Of a stretch of DNA of 64,000 bases, positions 55,301 to 64,000 are shown piece after piece. A model generated the notes under the pieces. That model was not told the origin of the DNA and did no database searches. It was given only the letters and a program-made list of their open reading frames with translations. The position numbers were made by a program, and so were the translations under genes. Position 1 is the first letter of the stretch; every line of letters starts with the position of its first letter. Location: the NCBI RefSeq assembly GCF_019649055.1, contig NW_026570265.1:372001-436000 (forward strand), read 5' to 3'. Origin of the DNA: Paramacrobiotus metropolitanus. Its lineage: Eukaryota; Tardigrada; Eutardigrada; Parachela; Macrobiotidae.

Positions 55301-56188
55301 ATGGCCTCATCAGAAGAACAACGAGCCACGCAGCTCCTGGCGGAAGCCGAGAAAAAAGCCGCGGGAGGTTCCTCCGGAGGATTTTTATCCAGCGCTTTCG
55401 GCAATCGCAACAGTAAAATGGAGGACGCCATTGAGCTGTTCTGCCAAGCCGCCAATCAGTTTAAAATGGCCAAAAACTGGAACCAGGCTGGTTACGCCTT
55501 TACCCAAGCAGCGGAAGGTAGCCGGAAGCTCGACAAGAAACATGATGCGGCTATGAAGTTTGTCGATGCCAGTGTCTGCTACAGGAAAGCAGACGCTAAC
55601 CGCGCCGTGGACTGCCTGAAAAAAGCTATAGAAATTCAAACGGAAATGGGAAAATTCAGCATGGCAGCAAAGCAGCATATTAACATTGCCGAAATTTACG
55701 AAACAGAACTGCAGAATATCGCACAAGCCATCCAGCATTACGAGAAGGCTGCCGATTATTTTCAGGGAGAAGAAAATAAAAGCCAGGCGGCTGCTTGCTT
55801 GCAAAAAGTGGCCCACTACGCTGCGGACCAGGAAGACTACATGAAGGCCATTCAGATTTTCGAGGAGATTGGCAACCGGAATGCCGGAAACGCTGTGCTG
55901 AAACACAGCGCAAAGGACTACTTTTTTAAAGCGGCTTTATGCCATTTATGCGTCGATCCTCTTAACGCGCAACATGCGGTGGCGCGATACGAAAAGACGT
56001 TCCCAGCTTTCCAGGATGCACGGGAATGTAAATTGGTTAAAGCAGTTTTGACAGCCATGGAGGAGTCGGACGTGGATAGTTTCACCGGAGCGGTCAACGA
56101 CTATGATAAAATTTCTCGCTTAGACCAATGGACAACGCAACTGTTGCTTCGTGCTAAGCGAACACTGGGAGAATCTGACTTAACGTAA
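55301..56188 (+). CDS. NAPA: Alpha-SNAP, intronless coding copy 1
   Basis: Alpha-SNAP binds SNARE bundles and recruits NSF to take them apart after membrane fusion. A single open frame of 295 residues starts at MASSEEQRA (55301), the family start; the frame is open 13 codons further up but those residues are not SNAP-like. It contains TPR-like helices throughout: FCQAANQFKMAKNW, IEIQTEMGKFSMAAKQHINI, LCHLCVDPLNAQHA, and the C-terminus LDQWTTQLLLRAKRTLGESD with the conserved Leu-rich end that stimulates NSF. No coding intron is present, unlike most genes here. A close paralogue lies 1.4 kb downstream in the same direction. Confidence 0.95.
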   Translation: MASSEEQRATQLLAEAEKKAAGGSSGGFLSSAFGNRNSKMEDAIELFCQAANQFKMAKNWNQAGYAFTQAAEGSRKLDKKHDAAMKFVDASVCYRKADANRAVDCLKKAIEIQTEMGKFSMAAKQHINIAEIYETELQNIAQAIQHYEKAADYFQGEENKSQAAACLQKVAHYAADQEDYMKAIQIFEEIGNRNAGNAVLKHSAKDYFFKAALCHLCVDPLNAQHAVARYEKTFPAFQDARECKLVKAVLTAMEESDVDSFTGAVNDYDKISRLDQWTTQLLLRAKRTLGESDLT

Positions 56189-57622
56189 TTGATATCCTAA
56201 GGTTGTAACCGATTCTGCAATAGATACACAGTAATTCGATACACTTGCTTTAGCGTCGTGCGCTTTTTTTATTTGAGCTGATGAGTGCACTTTATCATGT
56301 ACTTATCATGTACTTATCATGTACTTACTCGAAGGTTGTGCGCGCCTTGTGATAGTGTTGTTGGTGACCTATATAATTAAGCACGGCTTCCAAGTTCCTT
56401 TTCCTACCGTGTAGCTGAATTTTGTGTTGTGCACGTTGATATGTAATAATTTACCTGTGAAGTGTGAAATATCACCATATATAACAGCTTTAAACTTGTA
56501 TGAAAGTCACTAATACATCTACTGGCAAAATTCTTACAGCGCGCGGAGATCAAGGCCGTTGTGCAAATTCGTGTGCGTACTGCGTAATCAATGTCCTATC
56601 GCGTAATCGCAGTTACATATCGTATACTATCGTATAAACCTAAACTCAAAAATAATATGCCTTATAGAAAAAGATGTGCTTTCCAAACAAAGGTATGCTC
56701 CTATTTTAATATTTTAAAAAATCATTTGAAACATGGATAAATCAGATTATATATCAAAGGGAACTTGCGAGGAGCGAATTTCTGTACCATGGCCCGTGGG
56801 AAGATTATTTTTGCATGACTGTTTCCGGCTCCCTCTTATTCACTATGGCAGCCCCCCATAGTGGCAGTTTTAAAATGACGCTCCTACTGGCCACGCACTA
56901 CGGATGCCCATTCTGTGGGTAATAAAACGACAATATATGTGTTCCTTCTGGAATCTGGCTCCTCTTTAAAGCTGCCTGCCAGTTTTTTATGTAGTTCCCG
57001 CTGCTGTTTGTGAATGTTGTTATCGATTGATTGAATTGACATCTGTTACGCACATCGCTCAGGAAGGTCTCAGTTATATTGTAATTTGTGATTTTTGCAA
57101 ATTTGCTGCGTGTTAACTGTGAAGTATCCTTTTTGTCGATGTTGTGCAGCAGCACTTTGGAACCTAATTGGACTCACTCGTTATCCAATTTTTACTGGTC
57201 TTAACTCTTATGCGAATCGGAAGCGGATAAGCTGAACCTACTAAGCTATCATTGATTCCATTCTGAGGTGATACTAAGGAGGTTTCGTTCAAAGTCAGGA
57301 ATAAAATTAGTAAGTACGCTAACCATGAATCACTTGTCAGATTAATAGGCGCTGGATGGCCAACAGTTCCATAAAACCTAAAGAACTGTAAAATCTGAAG
57401 AACGAAGAAATAGTACACTTTACCTCTAATCTAATTAATTTAGGTTGACTTAAAATAAGACAAAGTACGTGTAGGCAAAAAATCTTCACTTAGCCGTTAG
57501 CATCACCAGCTCTCAAGTCTCAACTCTGTTTGACAGCTTACGACAGATTAGAAATTCCTGTCGTAGTAAGATTTAATAAATGCGATTGCATTGGTTTTGT
57601 TTTAATCTTTGAAGGTAAGAAA
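56189..57622. other. Spacer between tandem alpha-SNAP genes
   Basis: No gene recognised. A three-unit 11-bp tandem repeat (TATCATGTACT) lies at about 56295-56330. Short minus-strand open frames look non-coding. Confidence 0.5.
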
Positions 57623-58522
57623 ATGGCAGAGAAATCCGCCAGTCCCGAAGAACAGCGAGGCATGAAGCTGATTGCAGAGGCGGAAAAGAAAGCGGGCTCT
57701 GGGAAATCAGGAGGATTTTGGTCCAAGTTCGCTGGAGGTGGCTCAAGCAAAATTGACGAGGCAATTGATCTCTTCTGTCAAGCCGCCAACCAGTTTAAAA
57801 TGGCCAAGAACTGGAGTCAGGCTGGCTATGCGTTCAGCCAAGCCGCCGGACTGAATTTGCAGTCGGACAACAAGAACGAAGCAGCCAGTAAATATATCGA
57901 CGCCAGTGTGTGTTACAAGAAAATCGACGCCAATCAAGCCATCGAATGCCTGAAAAAAGCCGTAGAAATCCAAACCGAAATGGGCCGCTTCAGTATGGCC
58001 GCCAAACAGCATATTACGATTGCGGAGATTTACGAGTCGGAACTGCAGAACATCGATCAGGCCATTGTGCATTACGAGCGGGCGGCCGATTACTATCAAG
58101 GCGAGGAATCCCAGAGTCATGCCGCCAAATGTCTGCAGAAGGTGGCGCATTATGCCGCCGAAAAGGAGGACTACATGAAAGCCATTCAGATCTTCGAGCA
58201 GATTGCCAACCGAAATGCCGAGAATGCCATGCTGAAGTACAGCGCCAAGGAGTACTTTTTCAAAGCGGCACTGTGCCATTTATGCGTCGATCCGCTGAAT
58301 GCGCAGCACGCGTTAACACGCTACGAAGAGACATTCCCGTCATTCCAGGATACTCGAGAGTATGGATTGTTGAAGAAAGTTTTGGGTTGTATGGAGGATT
58401 CCAATGTGGATGGTTTCACGGAAGCTGTCCGCGAATACGATAGCATTTCCCGGATCGACCAATGGACAACGCAGCTGCTGCTGCGCGCGAAACGAACCTT
58501 GGGTGAAGCTGATCTGACATGA
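57623..58522 (+). CDS. NAPA: Alpha-SNAP, intronless coding copy 2
   Basis: Second alpha-SNAP: 299 residues from MAEKSASPEEQRG (57623). Like copy 1 it is intronless and complete, with GGFWSKFAGGGSSKIDEAID at the membrane-binding loop, ANQFKMAKNWSQAGYAF, IEIQ-type VEIQTEMGRFSMAAKQH, LCHLCVDPLNAQHA and the same C-terminal QWTTQLLLRAKRTLGEADLT. The two proteins are very similar in the TPR core and differ mainly in the N-terminal loop and last third. The frame continues 31 codons upstream without SNAP-like sequence, and an in-frame ATG exists at 57530; the conserved start is preferred. The hydrophobic loop (GFW against GFL in copy 1) is the family's membrane-contact site. Confidence 0.95.
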   Translation: MAEKSASPEEQRGMKLIAEAEKKAGSGKSGGFWSKFAGGGSSKIDEAIDLFCQAANQFKMAKNWSQAGYAFSQAAGLNLQSDNKNEAASKYIDASVCYKKIDANQAIECLKKAVEIQTEMGRFSMAAKQHITIAEIYESELQNIDQAIVHYERAADYYQGEESQSHAAKCLQKVAHYAAEKEDYMKAIQIFEQIANRNAENAMLKYSAKEYFFKAALCHLCVDPLNAQHALTRYEETFPSFQDTREYGLLKKVLGCMEDSNVDGFTEAVREYDSISRIDQWTTQLLLRAKRTLGEADLT

Positions 58523-59426
58523 GTGATTCCGTTTGCTGTTGGTGCTACCTTTACCCTTACCACATTCTGCAGTGCGCTGTTAAAGTGCTTCGAAACATTA
58601 ATTTCGTTGATGTGGGACACGTCTGCATTAGATGTTAATAATAATGACAATTTTTGGTGGTCGAATTACTCGTTTGTACGCTTATTAGTATTGCATTATG
58701 TCACTGGTGTGTCAAAGAGTTGGCATTGCACGTAAAACACTTTCGATTTTTTTTGCTTTTCATAAGTCTCGTTCATCAGATTGTCGTTGACTGTAAGTTT
58801 CATCTTTTCGATATAACTATGTAATCTTTTTGTTCTTGTGATTAGAAATTTATAACTATATTCTAATACTGACTTTATTTCATCACGACTCCTCTTCAGA
58901 TAAAAGCGATGATAAAAGTGTAACATTATGATTTCCTCAAACATGCTGCAAAACGCACTGGTTGGGATTTAAGTGCCTTTAACACAAGCACATCTGCAGT
59001 CTGCACTTTGGTTATCCTTTTGCTAATTGCAGTTTGTAACGTAAAAACTAAAAAGCCGACAATACGGTTAATGCATACAAGTACAGGACGTATCACCAGG
59101 ACCGACTCTAAAGTCTGTACAGTCAGCCCTAGAGACTAAAGTTAGTGTTACCGATTCCGCTTCTTCATAAGTGATTTCTTCTTAACAGAAAGACACCCAA
59201 GCAGTATTAATTACACGAAATGGTTGAGCCAAAGTAGCGTTAAAACTTTATTTAAACCATAACAATTAATTAGCTTGTAAGAAGTGTTAGTCAGATTCTT
59301 ACTGTACTACGGAAAACAAAATCAAAAAATACCCCGCACTATCGAGGAATTTCTTATACAACACAGCGAATAACATCAACGTAAAAATCAAAACAAGGCA
59401 ATAAGCCTTACCACTATCAAACTTTA
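58523..59426. other. Intergenic, no gene recognised
   Basis: AT-rich region between convergent alpha-SNAP copy 2 and the RagC/D gene. It holds both 3' UTRs; no further coding signal seen. Confidence 0.5.
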
Positions 59427-61345
59427 TCAGTAATCCCTGGAAATGCTGTTCGTGTAGCTGATGCTGTTATGGTTCCTTTCTCGAATCCCAGAAACGCGGG
59501 CGCGAATATTGAAAACTTCCTGCAGTGCATCTCGAAAGCAGAAAAAGTTATAATCAATGAGCCCTGCAAGCGAAAGCAATGTTTTTGAACATGTTCTTCA
59601 CCGTTTTCTAAAGAAATATTCAGATAATGTCAAGTGCAAGCCATCCGATTACCTTGTCGGGAAAAGTTTTCCTCACGCAGCAGACATACCAAAGCAAGAT
59701 ACTTGTTGACCTCACGCAAATACAGAATGTACGAGCTATTCAGGCGAATAATGGACGACGACTGGCTGTCAAAAGCGCTAGCCTCCACATCTTCACGCAT
59801 ACTGCAATCACACAAAATCTTATTCATTTTCAGTATGTGCAACGAAATTTTTTTCGTGAATAATCTGATAATATCACGTACCCGTAAATATAAGAAACAT
59901 CGATGACCACATCGATAAAATCACAACACAGTTCGTAGGATGCCATATCCACTGGGTTACTGTCAGTTGCCACATAGATTTTGCTGACAACGTCGAATAA
60001 AAAGGCCTTTTCGATGTTCGAATTCTGAAACCAACTTCAATGAAAACCACATCTCCTAAAAATATCAGTATCAATAAGAAAACTAACCGAAATAAATATA
60101 TTTAACAAATTCTCCATGGTGGGCAATTGAGGAATCAATTTCTGCACGACTTTGCTGAATGCCTCGAAAATTGAATGGTCATAAATGCTCGTCAAATAAA
60201 AACTGAAAGTAGTCAGAACAAGGCGCATTTTTATCTGACTAAGTACAGAATGGCAAGATCGGATCACACCCACCTCAAATGGATGTTTTCCAATCCCGTA
60301 TCAGAAAGCTCATCATTGGCACGTGAGTGAATATCACGTTGCGTTTCAATTTTTTGATCGTCCGATAAGCCATCCACTTTGTGGATAAACACTTCGAAAT
60401 GGATGTTCGGGTTGACTTTGAATGCGCGACTAACCGTCGCATGCAGTTTTTCAAGAGCATCCATGTAATCATCCTAAAAAGCGAAAAAGTGATTTGCGCA
60501 AAACATCCCCAATCGACAAAGATAAATAACAGCCAATTAATTCCATACTTGAGCATCCAATATGAAAATGAGCGCTTCACATGCACCACCGAAAATGGTG
60601 TCTGCGTCGAAAGACGGATCGAAGAAGTCAATCTGTCCCGGAAAATCCCAAACTTGGAACTGAATAAACGAACTGCTGGAAATATCTGCACATTATAAAA
60701 ACACGGATTAACCACCAGAAGGAGTACAAATCACGTGAATAAAACAGCAGAATAAACATAACAGATTTTACACACTTTTCTGGCAGTCGAAAGCGTTTAC
60801 TATTTTTATTATACGTTCGGAGACAAATTTAAAATTGCAAATGCAAATTGTAAAGTGGAAAAACATTCACCAGTCTTAGCGTCTTACCGTCCTTCGTTAT
60901 TTTATTGGTGCTTTCCAGGAATAGAGTCTCGTTCGGTGACATTTTATGAAAAACCACCTTCTGGATGGACGATTTGCCAGACCTGTTCGCGCAACCAGTA
61001 TATATCAAAATCCTCCATTTATGAACAACTACTTAATCAACAATAACTATGGATTTCAATTATCAATCAAGTAGTACCTTCGCAAACCCATGAGCAATAT
61101 CTTTGGTTTGACTTCAGCAGGCATAAACGATCCAAACTCTGGATCGTAATCGTCCGTTCCATAACCAAATTTCGGTAATGAACCGACGGCATAGCTGCTG
61201 GACATTCCATCGTACTGGCCATCCTCATCGTACGACGACTACGAGAACACAAATCGAAAATTTGGAAAAGAAATTTTGCGTTTGGAAAAAGGTACAGTAA
61301 CGTAAATGCATGGGAAGGAAGTTGCGAATGTTTGGCTCTTACCAT
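59427..61345 (-). CDS. RRAGC: Rag GTPase C/D
   Basis: RagC/D pairs with RagA/B on lysosomes to recruit mTORC1 when amino acids are present. Nine exons join in phase to 379 residues: 61345-61343 (ATG alone), 61238-61078, 60982-60888, 60685-60549, 60473-60274, 60202-60088, 60024-59882, 59801-59653 and 59563-59427. Conserved parts: [20 protein letters not shown] (P-loop), [12 protein letters not shown] (switch I), [14 protein letters not shown] (switch II), [43 protein letters not shown], then the roadblock C-terminal domain ([48 protein letters not shown]). The first exon holding only the initiator is unusual but keeps frame, and an acidic Tyr/Ser-rich N-terminus fits the family. Confidence 0.95.
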
Positions 61346-61846
61346 TTTGATTATTATCTGATCAGTTTGTTGACTTCGTCGAGGTGGGCTTCCCAAAGCT
61401 ACATCAATCACTTTTGACTCTTTTAACTTACACGAATGATGGTGATCGCTTGCTGGATGTCAACCCAACCACGTCGCTTTGTTAGCTAAGGCATCTTTCG
61501 GCAACACAACATCGACAACAAACATCAAGATCAGAAAAAGGAAGAGCGCTCCTCCCATAAAACATAACAACTGTAATGTGATACAAATTATTGAGAAGAC
61601 GAAACAATCATAATTAATTTTATAGGTATGACCGTATGTTTACCACTTGACACTTTTTATAGTACTAACAGTAACTAACTGCTTTATTAAATTCCAGCGA
61701 CGCTTTGAAAAATTTCTTGTGACTTCTGCCTACAACACCACTGTCAGGTGTGCGGTATAATGTTCATCCAGCGCTAGTAGAACAGGCAAACGCACCGTAG
61801 CAAGGGAAGCCCTCGCATCAGCAATCTACACTACAGCAATCTACAC
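61346..61846. other. Intergenic, no gene recognised
   Basis: Region upstream of RRAGC up to the foldback element. No coding or RNA gene signal seen. It ends with the 7-bp target duplication TCTACAC at 61840-61846. Confidence 0.5.
61840..61846. repeat. Target-site duplication TCTACAC, left
   Basis: Seven bases directly before the foldback element, repeated exactly at 62487-62493 directly after it. Confidence 0.8.
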
Positions 61847-62486
61847 GAGTGCACAATAATATTGTGCAGAAGTGGCGTCTTATTTGATTTTATTCGTGAT
61901 TTTACAGCCATTGCACCATCTGTGGACCCTCCAGTTGTTAAGTGACAACGTAACAGAAGCACGCGTGCGGGGGCCCATGCCACAGGCTGTTTTAACGTAA
62001 ATCTTTGAAAATTCATAACTTTGTTCATTCCTGCATTAAATTTTTATGTATAGTCTTGAAAAATGCAGAATAATACACAGCATTAGACAAAATAAATGCT
62101 TCTCTGTTTCCTCTTCAGGGTAACGCACTAGGAGCCCCTGCGGTTAACATAGCCGCCTATGACAAATCCCCCATAGGCGGCTATGGTAGCCGTACAGGCT
62201 AACAGGGCATAACCCTGAAAGAAAAACAAGAAAAAATTTATTTTGCCTAATACTGTGTATTATTCTGCATTTTTCAAGACTATACATAAAAATTTAATGC
62301 AGAAATGAACAAAGTTATGAATTTTCAAAGATTTACGTTAAAACAGCCTGTGGCATGGGCCCCCGCACGCATGCTTCTGTTACGTTGTCACTTAACAACT
62401 GGAGGGTCCACAGATGGTGCAATGGCTGTAAAATCACGAATAAAATCAAATAAGACGCCACTTCTGCACAATATTATTGTGCACTC
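61847..62486. mobile_element. 640-bp foldback (MITE-like) element with 7-bp target duplication
   Basis: Two arms of about 250-280 bp are near-identical reverse complements (61847 to about 62130 and about 62205 to 62486). Outer ends read GAGTGCACAATAATATTGTG on each side, themselves containing a small palindrome (GCACAATAATATTGTGC). Flanks carry TCTACAC immediately left (61840-61846) and right (62487-62493), a perfect 7-bp target duplication. The central spacer holds a second nested hairpin (CATAGCCGCCTATG and its complement). Matching 60-codon open frames in both arms mirror each other because the arms are identical; they have no recognised domain. No transposase is encoded, so it would be non-autonomous. 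Confidence 0.9.
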
Positions 62487-62493
62487 TCTACAC
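62487..62493. repeat. Target-site duplication TCTACAC, right
   Basis: Pairs with 61840-61846. The match breaks on the next base at both sides, so the length is seven. Confidence 0.8.
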
Positions 62494-62668
62494 TCGATTC
62501 CTGAAATCTTGTACTACAGACAGCAAATCTGAATCATCTGATTTCCAGTTTGCTTTGGTTTTTTGTCTTTTGATGAGTTTTTGTTGTGCTTTGTAATTTC
62601 TAATACTAGCACAGTAGCACTGGTGTTGCAGTCACGGGTGCCATTTCCTTTTCACACTTCCATTAAAA

Positions 62669-64000
62669 ATGGCGGAAACAAATGCGCCTGGCTTAAATGT
62701 GAATGTTAAGAGAGTTTTTCGATATGCTTTTATTGCTTGTGTGTATGTCATTGGTGTATTCTGGAGTGTCGTTTGGATATGCAGCAACTTCCTCACAATC
62801 CTGCGAAATCCCACAGGATTCTTCACTGTGAAGAAACGTGCCAAGCCGCCTGCAGTCCTTCAGGATCCTGCTTTGGGGGAACACGGCTATCTGCATCTTA
62901 AGGTGAGATGAACACGGGAAAAGGGACACTGGAAAAGCGTCATGAAAAAGGCAATGGTGGATGCCTTGCATGTTAGCGCATTTCTATGAAAAATTCTAGA
63001 ATGTTCTTCATAATTGATTTGTCTAACAATGTTCCCTTTTGAGTACATTTTTCCTGATCCCTCGTTTCCTGATTTTGCTTAGAACGGCATCAGAATTCAT
63101 TACGTGGCTTCTGGACCACCGGATGCTCCTTTGATGCTTTTCCTGCATGGCTTTCCAGAGTTTTTCTATACTTGGCGGCATCAGATACGTTATTTCAAAA
63201 ATTCCTATAGGTGAGTTTAGCAGCACACACGTATTATAAGTTTGTTAACCCAGTTGTGTGGAAATTGTTTTAGAGTTGTGGCGGTGGACTTGAGAGGCTA
63301 CGGAGATTCGTCAAAGCCTTCTAATTACGCGGAGTACGAAATTCGTAAACTATGCGAAGATGTGCGATTGATCATCCAGAGCTTGCAACGCGCTTCCTGT
63401 ATTCTTGTCGGACACGACTGGGGCGGTACGCATGTATAGACTGCTTCGGTTTATGGTTTTCGTTAAATCGGTATTTACCGTTCACTAATGTATTGTTGGG
63501 AGGTTCAAATTGTTCAATACATTATGTACACGTTGTAGTATACTACCAGTAAAAGTTATGGTTCAGTGAACACAGACGTTTAATAGCTTTTCCAGCACCG
63601 CCACTATCGGCAATCGGCGATTTATTTTTGACAGGTATGATAGCATGGAATTTCGGTTCATTGTACCCGGAAATGGTCTCCAGCATGGTGGTAATTAATG
63701 CGCCCCATCCAGCCGTTTTCTGGAAGTTTGCAATGAAAAACCCGAAGCAGCTACTAATGAGCTGGTGCGTTTTGCATACTTCTACTGCACCTGTGCGAAA
63801 AGCTGCGCATATCAGACACGTATTAAACCGAATGCATACAAGTAGTGCATAGTTTATGTAAACGAATTTCGCATACAAGTAGTGCATAGTTTATGTAAAC
63901 GAATTTCGTCCTTTTTAGGTACATCTTCATGTTCCAGCTTCCCTTCCTACCTGAGTTTTTCCTGAGCTCCAGTGATCTTAAATTTCTGGAAGAGATATTC
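62669..64000 (+). CDS. EPHX4: Epoxide hydrolase 4-like alpha/beta hydrolase (cut by window end)
   Basis: EPHX3/4 are membrane-anchored alpha/beta-fold epoxide hydrolases acting on lipid epoxides. Exons 62669-62902, 63083-63210, 63274-63425, 63635-63764 and 63919 onward join in phase. Start MAETNAPG at 62669 is followed by a membrane anchor ([18 protein letters not shown]). Then [10 protein letters not shown], the oxyanion-hole motif [28 protein letters not shown], the nucleophile elbow [13 protein letters not shown] with catalytic Asp, [11 protein letters not shown], and [19 protein letters not shown] up to the window edge. The cap domain's second half, the acid and the His lie beyond the window. 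The last intron has a 37-bp tandem duplication. Identity as EPHX4 rather than EPHX3 is likely but not certain. Confidence 0.9.
63834..63907 (+). repeat. 37-bp tandem duplication in EPHX4-like intron
   Basis: A 37-bp unit at 63834-63870 (starting GCATACAAGTAGTGCATAG) is repeated without gap or mismatch at 63871-63907, ending just before the acceptor of the next exon. Confidence 0.9.

Noticed and set aside
61831-62532. Mirror-image 60-codon open frames on both strands
   Set aside because: They exist because the two arms of the foldback element are the same sequence inverted. There is no domain and no codon pattern of a real gene.

Overview
This is nuclear DNA from a multicellular animal. Nearly every gene can be recognised as a conserved metazoan housekeeping gene, split by short GT-AG introns (about 40-900 bp, most under 400) whose reading phases join cleanly. 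Gene density is moderate, both strands are used, and intergenic DNA is AT-rich with little repeat content. I suspect an ecdysozoan invertebrate, possibly a tardigrade, from intron size and sequence divergence. That is an impression, not a demonstration.

Layout. 0-13 kb (mostly ordinary genes): a tiny secreted Gly/Phe/Met-rich peptide gene (+), TMEM115 (-), DRAP1/NC2-alpha (+), ribophorin I (+) and a disordered nuclear-looking protein of unknown family (-). 14-32 kb (accessory and degenerate): two inverted copies of a segment carrying broken PSMD6 (proteasome Rpn7) sequence, a VOPP1/WBP1-like membrane protein gene, an apparently intact DDE (rve-type) integrase gene, an ABCC/MRP1-like pseudogene with several stop codons and a shift, and a HECT-domain ligase-like gene with likely lesions. 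33-47 kb (dense and intact): farnesyltransferase beta, MCM4, a UBA-PTH2 peptidyl-tRNA hydrolase, TFIIB and TMX2. 47-64 kb: an EXD1-like exonuclease fragment, DHX37, two tandem intronless alpha-SNAP genes, RagC/D GTPase, a 640-bp foldback transposable element with a 7-bp target duplication, and an EPHX4-like epoxide hydrolase cut by the window end.

The genes do not form one pathway; they are an ordinary eukaryotic neighbourhood. Themes do recur. Transcription: DRAP1 and TFIIB. ER and secretory membranes: RPN1, TMX2, TMEM115 and two alpha-SNAPs. The points I would follow up are the inverted pseudogene-bearing duplication, the foldback element, the intronless alpha-SNAP pair, shortened C-termini on RPN1, TFIIB and PTH2, a CtBP-type PLDLS motif on DRAP1, and the secreted peptide with an amidation-like tail. 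I found no CRISPR array, operon, rRNA or convincing tRNA gene.
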